A stretch of 64,000 nt of DNA from contig NZ_CP042429.1 of NCBI RefSeq assembly GCF_007970465.1, positions 1,488,001 through 1,552,000 on the forward strand. Direction: 5' to 3'. A program made the translations under genes and the position numbers. How positions within the stretch are numbered: position 1 is the stretch's first letter; every line of letters begins with the position of its first letter. Of the stretch, positions 57,892 through 64,000 are shown in pieces. Under the pieces are notes generated by a model that was given only the letters and a program-made list of their open reading frames with translations, had not been told where the DNA came from and searched no databases. This stretch comes from Corynebacterium nuruki S6-4 (GTDB taxonomy: Bacteria; Actinomycetota; Actinomycetes; Mycobacteriales; Mycobacteriaceae).

Positions 57892-60018
57892 CTAGGCGGT
57901 GCCGTTGCGCTCCGCGATGATCTCCTGGGCGACGCTCGAGGGAACCTCGCCGTAGGAGTCGAAGATCATGGTGTAGTTCGCGCGACCCTGGGTCTTCGAC
58001 CGCAGGTCACCGACGTAACCGAACATCTCCGACAGCGGGACCTTGCCCTTGACGACCTTGGCGCCCGAACGGTCCTCCATGGAGGAGATCTGACCGCGGC
58101 GGGAGTTGATGTCGCCGATGACCTCGCCCATGAACTCCTCGGGCGTGGTGACCTCGACGGCCATCAGCGGCTCGAGCAGGACCGGCTTGGCCTTGCCGAC
58201 GGCCTCCTTGAGGGCCTGCGAGCCGGCGATCTTGAACGCCATCTCGGAGGAGTCGACCTCGTGGTAGGCACCGTCGATCAGGGTGGCCTTGATGTTCACC
58301 AGCGGGTAGCCGGCGAGGTAGCCGTACTGCATGGCGTCCTGGATACCGGCGTCCACCGAGGGAATGTACTCGCGGGGGATGCGGCCACCGGTGACGGCGT
58401 TGACGAACTTGTAGCTCGGGTCCTCGCCCTCCTCGAGCTCGGCCGGGTCCGGCGCGTAGGGCTCGATGCCGATGATGACCTTCGCGAACTGGCCGGAGCC
58501 ACCCGTCTGCTTCTTGTGGGTGAACTCGACCTTCTCGACGGGCTTGCGGATCGTCTCGCGGTACGCGACCTGCGGGTTACCGACGTTGGCCTCGACCTTG
58601 AACTCGCGCTTCATACGGTCGACGAACACGTCGAGGTGCAGCTCACCCATACCACCGATGATGGTCTGGCCGGTCTCCTCGTCGAGGTTCACCGTGAAGG
58701 TCGGGTCCTCTTCGGTCAGGCGCTGGATGGCGACACCCAGCTTCTCCTGGTCGGCCTTCGACTTCGGCTCGATGGACACCTTGATGACCGGCTCCGGGAA
58801 GTCCATGGACTCCAGCAGGATCGGGTCCTGGATGTCACAGAGCGTGTCACCCGTGGTGGTCTCCTTGAGACCGATGAAGGCGTAGATGTTGCCGGCGTGC
58901 GCCTTCTCGACCGGGTTCTCCTTGTTGGCGTGCATCTGGAAGAGCTTGCCGATGCGCTCCTTCTTGCCGGTGACGGCGTTGAGGACCTGGTCACCGGGCT
59001 CCGCCGTGCCGGAGTAGACACGGACGAAGGTGAGCTTGCCGAAGAACGGGTGCGCGGCGATCTTGAACGCCAGGGCCGAGAACGGCTCCTTGTCGCTGGG
59101 CTTGCGGGACAGTTCGACGTCCTCGTGGCCGGGCTTGTGGCCCTCGATGGCCTCGACGTCGAGCGGGCTCGGCAGGTAGGCGACGACCGCGTCGATCAGC
59201 GGCTGGATGCCCTTGTTGTGGTAGGCGGTACCACAGAAGACCGGGTAGATCTCGGAGGCGACCGTCATCTTGCGGATCGCGGCGTTGATCTCGTCGACGG
59301 AGAGTTCCTCACCGGAGAAGTACTTCTCCATGAGGGCCTCGTCGGACTCGGCGACGGTCTCGAGCAGCTTCTCGCGGTACTCGGCGGCCTTGTCGGCCAG
59401 GTCCGCGGGGATCTCCTCGATGGTCGGCTCGGCGCCGACCTCGACCTTGCCGCGCCAGGTGATGGCGTTCATGTTGACGAGGTCGACGACACCGTCGAAG
59501 TCATCCTCGGCACCGATCGGGAGCTGCATGACGAGCGGCTTCGCACCGAGACGGTCGATGATCGTCTGGACCGTGAAGTAGAAGTCGGCGCCCAGCTTGT
59601 CCATCTTGTTGACGAAGCAGATGCGCGGGACGTCGTACTTGTCGGCCTGGCGCCAGACCTGCTCGGACTGGGGCTCGACGCCCTCCTTGCCGTCGAAGAC
59701 GGCGACAGCGCCGTCGAGGACACGCAGGGAGCGCTCGACCTCGACGGTGAAGTCGACGTGGCCGGGGGTGTCGATGATGTTGATCTGGTTTTCGTGCCAG
59801 AAACAGGTGACGGCGGCGGAGGTGATGGTGATACCACGCTCCTTCTCCTGCTCCATCCAGTCGGTGGTGGAGGCGCCGTCGTGGGTTTCGCCGACCTTCC
59901 GGTTGATACCGGTGTAGTAGAGGAAACGCTCGGTCGTCGTGGTCTTACCGGCATCGATGTGCGCCATGATGCCGATGTTGCGGACCTTGTGGAGGTCCTT
60001 CTGGACTTCTTGTGCCAC
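57892..60018 (-). CDS. fusA: elongation factor G
   Basis: Ribosomal translocase. 708 residues from GTG 60018 ([36 protein letters not shown]). G-domain motifs [35 protein letters not shown]. Domains II-V present through [22 protein letters not shown]. Normal length. It follows rpsG by 23 bp and is part of the rpsL-rpsG-fusA unit. Confidence 0.99.
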   Translation of the reverse strand: MAQEVQKDLHKVRNIGIMAHIDAGKTTTTERFLYYTGINRKVGETHDGASTTDWMEQEKERGITITSAAVTCFWHENQINIIDTPGHVDFTVEVERSLRVLDGAVAVFDGKEGVEPQSEQVWRQADKYDVPRICFVNKMDKLGADFYFTVQTIIDRLGAKPLVMQLPIGAEDDFDGVVDLVNMNAITWRGKVEVGAEPTIEEIPADLADKAAEYREKLLETVAESDEALMEKYFSGEELSVDEINAAIRKMTVASEIYPVFCGTAYHNKGIQPLIDAVVAYLPSPLDVEAIEGHKPGHEDVELSRKPSDKEPFSALAFKIAAHPFFGKLTFVRVYSGTAEPGDQVLNAVTGKKERIGKLFQMHANKENPVEKAHAGNIYAFIGLKETTTGDTLCDIQDPILLESMDFPEPVIKVSIEPKSKADQEKLGVAIQRLTEEDPTFTVNLDEETGQTIIGGMGELHLDVFVDRMKREFKVEANVGNPQVAYRETIRKPVEKVEFTHKKQTGGSGQFAKVIIGIEPYAPDPAELEEGEDPSYKFVNAVTGGRIPREYIPSVDAGIQDAMQYGYLAGYPLVNIKATLIDGAYHEVDSSEMAFKIAGSQALKEAVGKAKPVLLEPLMAVEVTTPEEFMGEVIGDINSRRGQISSMEDRSGAKVVKGKVPLSEMFGYVGDLRSKTQGRANYTMIFDSYGEVPSSVAQEIIAERNGTA

Positions 60019-60041
60019 TGTGATTCCTTAAGGTCGGTGTG

Positions 60042-60512
60042 TTACCAGCGGTAGTGGGCGAAGGCGCGGTTGGCCTCGGCCATCTTGTGGGTGTCCTCAC
60101 GGCGCTTCACGGAGGCACCGAGACCGTTGGAGGCATCCAGGATCTCGTTGGCGAGCCGCTCGGTCATGGTGTTCTCACGACGCTGGCGGGTGAAGGTGAC
60201 GAGCCAACGCAGGGCCAGGGTCGTGGCACGGCCCGGGCGGACCTCGATCGGCACCTGGTAGGTGGCGCCACCGACGCGGCGGGAGCGGACCTCGAGGGCC
60301 GGCTTGACGTTGTCGAGACCCTTCTTCAGGGTGAGGACCGGGTCGGTGCCGGTCTTCTCGCGGCAGATCTCCAGGGCGCCGTAGACGATGCGCTCGGCGG
60401 TGGACTTCTTGCCGTCCAGCAGAACCTTGTTCACGAGCTGGGAGACGATGACGTCGTCGTAGACCGGATCCTTGACGACGGGACGTGCGGGTGCGGGACC
60501 TTTACGCGGCAT
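60042..60512 (-). CDS. rpsG: 30S ribosomal protein S7
   Basis: 156 residues: [158 protein letters not shown] 60512. Three bases from rpsL. Confidence 0.99.
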   Translation of the reverse strand: MPRKGPAPARPVVKDPVYDDVIVSQLVNKVLLDGKKSTAERIVYGALEICREKTGTDPVLTLKKGLDNVKPALEVRSRRVGGATYQVPIEVRPGRATTLALRWLVTFTRQRRENTMTERLANEILDASNGLGASVKRREDTHKMAEANRAFAHYRW

Positions 60513-60515
60513 TGT

Positions 60516-60887
60516 TTACTTCTCCTTCTTCACGCCGTAGCGGGAACGGGCCTGCTTACGATCCTTGACACCCTGGGTATCGAGGGCGCCGCGGATGATC
60601 TTGTACCGGACACCCGGGAGGTCCTTCACGCCGCCACCGCGGACGAGGACCATGGAGTGCTCCTGGAGGTTGTGACCCTCACCGGGGATGTAGGCCGAGA
60701 CCTCGATGCCGGAGGTCAGACGCACACGCGCGACCTTACGCAGGGCGGAGTTCGGCTTCTTCGGGGTCGTGGTGTACACGCGGGTGCACACGCCACGACG
60801 CTGCGGGGAGCCCTTCAGGGCGGCCGCGGAGACCTTGCGGGTCTTGTCGTGGCGGCCCTGGCGGACCAGCTGCTGGATAGTAGGCAT
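60516..60887 (-). CDS. rpsL: 30S ribosomal protein S12
   Basis: 123 residues with [122 protein letters not shown]. Lys of TTPKKPNS and of [12 protein letters not shown] are wild-type (streptomycin-sensitive state). ATG 60887 has a leader of over 200 nt upstream with GCGACCCAGGGGTCGC hairpin (61057-61072). First gene of rpsL-rpsG-fusA. Confidence 0.98.
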   Translation of the reverse strand: MPTIQQLVRQGRHDKTRKVSAAALKGSPQRRGVCTRVYTTTPKKPNSALRKVARVRLTSGIEVSAYIPGEGHNLQEHSMVLVRGGGVKDLPGVRYKIIRGALDTQGVKDRKQARSRYGVKKEK

Positions 60888-61113
60888 AAACCGACTTTCT
60901 GTTCGTTGCGATGGGTACTGCTCGCCACCCGGCACCGGCGACCACCGGGCGGCTGACCTCTCCCTGCGTTCGGGCGAATCTGCTTTGAACGTGCGTAAAC
61001 CCGTCAGCCGCTCTCGCTGGCTTACGGGGTAAAGTTCATCCTGCGCACTTTCGTTGGCGACCCAGGGGTCGCATGGTCTCTCGACCACCGGATGCGTCCT
61101 GATACGGGGACTG

Positions 61114-61470
61114 TTACCGGACACTACCCGACACGCCGCCCGGAACCAAATCCTTGACGTGCCGTTCCAGGGCCCTGACGAGCGCGGCGATCTGCGCGGA
61201 CGTGTGCCCCGCCATGACCGTCACCCGCAGGATCGCGGCACCGCGCGGCACCGTCGCACAGCCCCGCCCGTCCGCACCGACGGTGCCGATACCGTAGGCG
61301 TCGTCGATGACGAGCAGCGCACCGGCACGGTCACCGAGTTCCCGGAGCCGGGCCGATGCCGTCGATGATGCCGGCGTGGTTGCCCGGGTCCGAGAAAACG
61401 GTGAGCCGTCCTGCGAGGTGGTCCCGGAACGTCGGAACCTGAACACTGTTCGTGTCTGCGCCGTACCGGA
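61114..61470 (-). pseudogene. remnant of an 8-amino-7-oxononanoate synthase / KBL-type aminotransferase
   Basis: Translating the minus strand in two frames gives pieces of the alpha-oxoamine synthase family in the right order: HLAGRLTVFSDPGNHAGIIDGI (compare VFSDxxNHASIIDG), then AGALLVIDDAYGIGTVGADGRG (the PLP-region Asp and DDAHGxGxxGxxGRG), then [27 protein letters not shown] (the usual C-terminus). The pieces are separated by internal deletions and a frame change, and the N-terminus is missing. No intact gene remains between rpsL and rpoC. Confidence 0.72.
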
Positions 61471-61484
61471 CCGTCGCAGACACG
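61451..61484. repeat. 10-bp perfect inverted repeat between rpoC and bioF remnant
   Basis: CGTGTCTGCG and CGCAGACACG around 14 bases. Possible second terminator stem after rpoC. Confidence 0.6.
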
Positions 61485-61487
61485 ACG

Positions 61488-61558
61488 ACGCCCGGCGTGC
61501 GCGGGAAACCGGGCCGGACGTTCACACATCCGGGCCGGTCCCTGCGCACGCCGGGCGT
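61488..61558 (-). terminator. rpoC downstream inverted repeat
   Basis: ACGCCCGGCGTGCGC and GCGCACGCCGGGCGT, 15-bp perfect arms with a 41-base loop containing a CGGGCCGG duplication. Located just after the rpoC stop on the minus strand. GC-rich, no T tract; likely terminator or boundary. Confidence 0.5.
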
Positions 61559-61573
61559 GCGGGGCAGTGGACC

Positions 61574-64000
61574 TTACAGGTCCATGTCGTCGAGCGGCAC
61601 GGCCGCGCCGGTGAACTCGCCGTACGAGTCGTCCCCGTAGAAGCCGTCACCGAAGCTGCTGGGCAGCTGGTAGGCGGCGGCGCGGGCCTCCTCGGTGGGC
61701 TCCACCGAGATGTTGCGGTACCGCGAGATACCGGTGCCGGCCGGGATCAGCTTACCGATGATCACGTTCTCCTTGAGGCCGATGAGCTTGTCGGAGCGCT
61801 TGTTGATCGCGGCGTCCGTCAGCACACGGGTCGTCTCCTGGAAGGAGGCGGCCGACAGCCAGGAATCCGTGGCCAGCGAGGCCTTGGTGATACCCATGAT
61901 CTCGGCACGCACCTCCACCGGACGACCACCGTTGCGCACGGCCTCCTTGGAGGCGGCTACCGCATCGGCGTGGTCGACGAGGGAACCCGGCAGGTACTCG
62001 GTCGACCCGGAGTCGATGACGGTCACGCGGCGCAGCATCTGGCGCACGATGATCTCGATGTGCTTGTCGTGGATGGCCACACCCTGGTCGCGGTAGACCT
62101 TCTGCACCTCGTTGATGAGGTGGATCTGGACGCCACGACGACCCAGGACGCGGAGCACCTCGTGCGGGTCCGCAGCGCCCTTGAGCAGCTGCTGGCCGGT
62201 CGAGACGTGATCGCCGTCGCGCAGCTGACGCTCGAAGCCGTCGGTGGTGACCAGTGCGAGACCCTGCCGCTTCGACAGCTTCTCGTACACGACCTCGTCG
62301 GAGCCGTCGTCGGGGATGATGTACAGCGTGTAGAACGCGTCATCGTCCTCGATACGGATCTTGCCCTCGACGGAGGCGATCGGGGCCTTCGCCTTCGGGA
62401 CGCGGGCCTCGAACAGCTCCTGGACACGCGGCAGACCACCGGTGATGTCGCCACCGACACCACCCTGGTGGAACGTACGCATGGTCAGCTGGGTACCGGG
62501 CTCACCGATCGACTGGGCGGCGACGATGCCGACGGCCTCGCCGATGTCCACCTTCTTGCCGGTGGCCATGGAACGGCCGTAGCAGGTGGCGCACACGCCG
62601 GTGGCGGTGGTGCAGGTCATCACGGAGCGGACCTTCACCTCCGGGACGCCGGCGGCGACGAGACGGTCGATCTCCGGGTCACCGAGGTCGATACCGGCCT
62701 CGATGAGCACGTTGCCCTCCGGGTCCACGGCGTCCGCGGCCAGGAAGCGGCCCTGGACGGCGGTCTCGACGAACTCCGCACGGCGGAACTTGCCGGTCGG
62801 CGCGCCGGCCGCGTCGAGGACGGGCTCGGACAGCGGCATGACGACACCGGCGCGGGTACCGCAGTCGTCCTCGCGGACGATGACGTCCTGGGCGACGTCG
62901 ACCAGACGACGGGTCAGGTAACCCGAGTCGGCGGTACGCAGGGCCGTGTCGGCCAGACCCTTACGGGAACCGTGGGAGTTGTTGAAGTACTCCAGCACGG
63001 ACAGGCCCTCACGGAAGGAGGTCTTGATCGGGCGGGTGATGTAGTCACCACGCGAGTTCGTGACCATGCCCTTCATACCGGCCAGCGTCCAGATCTGACG
63101 CATGTTGCCGGCCGCGCCCGATTTCACGATCATCGGGATCGGGTTGTCGTCCGGGTACAGCTTCTCGACGGACTCACCGACGAAGTCGGTGGCTTCCTTC
63201 CACAGGTCCACCAGGGAGTTGTAGCGCTCCGTGGCGTTGATCTTGCCGCGGGCCATCTTCTTCTCGATGACGCGGGCACGCTGCTCGTACCGGTCCAGGA
63301 TCTCCTTCTTGTTCGGGAGAACGAGGACGTCGTCCATCGTGATCGTCACGCCCGAGCGGGTCGCCCAGTAGAAGCCGGCTTCCTTCAGCTTGTCCACCGT
63401 CTGCGCGACGGTGATCATCGGGTAGTTCGCGGCCAGGTCGTTGATGATCTTGGCCTGCGGCTTCTTCGCCATCACGCCGTCGACGAAGTGGTAGTTCCAC
63501 GGCAGCAGCTCGTTGAAGAGCACGCGGCCCAGCGTGGTGTGCGCCAGCCAGGTCTGGCCCTTCTGCCAGCCGTCGGGGAACTGCTCGGCCTCGATCTCGG
63601 CGGTCGGCCGCAGGTGGTTGATCCGCACCTTGATCGGGGCCTGCAGACCCAGGACGCCGCGGTCGCGGGCCATGATGGCCTCGGCCAGCGACGAGTACAC
63701 GCCCTTCTCCGGACCGTTCTCGTCGGCCGGGGTGTAGCGGCCCTGACCACCGATCTCGTCGGGGCCCTTCGGCATGGTCAGGAAGTACAGACCGGTCACC
63801 ATGTCCAGACGCGGCATGGCCAGCGGCTTACCGGAGGCCGGGGACAGGATGTTGTTCGAGGCGAGCATGAGGATGCGGGCCTCGGCCTGCGCCTCGTCCG
63901 ACAGCGGCAGGTGGACGGCCATCTGGTCACCGTCGAAGTCGGCGTTGAAGGCCTCACACGCCAGCGGGTGCAGCTGGATGGCCTTGCCCTCGACGAGGAT
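61574..64000 (-). CDS. rpoC: DNA-directed RNA polymerase subunit beta' (N-terminal part outside window)
   Basis: The coding frame extends past the right edge. At 63910-63950 it has the catalytic [16 protein letters not shown] motif, whose Asp triad holds the active-site Mg. Downstream are the DIYNKT-type CGTRAG and the zinc-binding [19 protein letters not shown], the bridge/trigger helix region ([86 protein letters not shown]), and an acidic C-terminus [26 protein letters not shown]. Stop at 61574-61576. No disruption. Confidence 0.98.
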   Translation of the reverse strand: MLVEGKAIQLHPLACEAFNADFDGDQMAVHLPLSDEAQAEARILMLASNNILSPASGKPLAMPRLDMVTGLYFLTMPKGPDEIGGQGRYTPADENGPEKGVYSSLAEAIMARDRGVLGLQAPIKVRINHLRPTAEIEAEQFPDGWQKGQTWLAHTTLGRVLFNELLPWNYHFVDGVMAKKPQAKIINDLAANYPMITVAQTVDKLKEAGFYWATRSGVTITMDDVLVLPNKKEILDRYEQRARVIEKKMARGKINATERYNSLVDLWKEATDFVGESVEKLYPDDNPIPMIVKSGAAGNMRQIWTLAGMKGMVTNSRGDYITRPIKTSFREGLSVLEYFNNSHGSRKGLADTALRTADSGYLTRRLVDVAQDVIVREDDCGTRAGVVMPLSEPVLDAAGAPTGKFRRAEFVETAVQGRFLAADAVDPEGNVLIEAGIDLGDPEIDRLVAAGVPEVKVRSVMTCTTATGVCATCYGRSMATGKKVDIGEAVGIVAAQSIGEPGTQLTMRTFHQGGVGGDITGGLPRVQELFEARVPKAKAPIASVEGKIRIEDDDAFYTLYIIPDDGSDEVVYEKLSKRQGLALVTTDGFERQLRDGDHVSTGQQLLKGAADPHEVLRVLGRRGVQIHLINEVQKVYRDQGVAIHDKHIEIIVRQMLRRVTVIDSGSTEYLPGSLVDHADAVAASKEAVRNGGRPVEVRAEIMGITKASLATDSWLSAASFQETTRVLTDAAINKRSDKLIGLKENVIIGKLIPAGTGISRYRNISVEPTEEARAAAYQLPSSFGDGFYGDDSYGEFTGAAVPLDDMDL

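Noticed and set aside
57790..60054. Long open frame opposite fusA
   Set aside because: Antisense shadow caused by codon bias in fusA; no start context or homology.
61331..61549. Independent small gene next to rpoC
   Set aside because: Its recognisable part is one fragment of the bioF-like remnant; the rest reads through the rpoC terminator repeat.

Overview
The window is high-GC actinobacterial DNA and most resembles Corynebacterium. Three things point there: an rpoC-(gap)-rpsL-rpsG-fusA-tuf block followed by a separate S10 operon and a detached rplN-rplX-rplE cluster, GTG starts with 4-base ATGA/GTGA overlaps and many leaderless-type promoters, and McbR-like (TAGAC-N6-GTCTA) and DtxR-like operators. 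The genus is an inference from layout and motifs.

Layout. 0-2.2 kb: the start of an enoyl-CoA hydratase gene, then cysK and cysE. 2.2-2.9 kb: intergenic repeats and tRNA-Phe and tRNA-Asp. 3.1-16.3 kb: a nearly complete molybdenum cofactor island in several transcription units (moeB-like/moaE/mog/moaC; moaD/mobA/moeA; modA/modB/moeA/lysR/HPP; moaA) with a formate/nitrite transporter and a DUF559 endonuclease-like gene. 17.7-22.1 kb: a nest of insertion sequences, with two identical inverted 1460-bp IS256-type copies, one of them splitting an IS3-type element. 22.7-23.9 kb: rplE, rplX, rplN. 24.2-25.4 kb: two tandem paralogous secreted proteins. 25.5-29.5 kb: a siderophore ABC importer plus siderophore-interacting protein behind a DtxR-like box. 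29.7-36.5 kb: secreted lipase, SsuD, MFS carrier, phytase-like secreted protein and LtrA. 36.6-44.6 kb: two organosulfur monooxygenase operons, each starting at a TAGAC/CAGAC-N6-GTCTA operator, with a second DUF559 gene between them. 44.7-46.2 kb: a glutamate-synthase-like FMN protein. 46.6-51.8 kb: S10 operon. 52.5-56.0 kb: an Asp23/Gls24-AmaP envelope operon. 56.4-64 kb: tuf, fusA, rpsG, rpsL, a decayed bioF-like remnant and the 3' part of rpoC.

Functionally, the island contributes Moco synthesis and nitrite/formate transport. The sulfur genes (cysK, cysE, SsuD, SfnG-, DszA- and DszC-like proteins with a flavin reductase) look like one sulfur-scavenging programme under a shared McbR-type repressor.

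The most unusual content is intergenic. Two DUF559 (Vsr-like endonuclease fold) genes are each bracketed by their own long inverted repeats (110 bp and 67 bp, themselves palindromic), and diverged or solo repeat copies lie elsewhere. This recalls REP/RAYT units but with a different protein. A second repeat system occurs at three loci: a 51-bp GGCAGGCCAAAAC...GTTTTGGCCTGCC palindrome carrying extra arms in exact 20-bp phase. Two further palindromic families (about 53-62 bp) occur as direct or solo copies.
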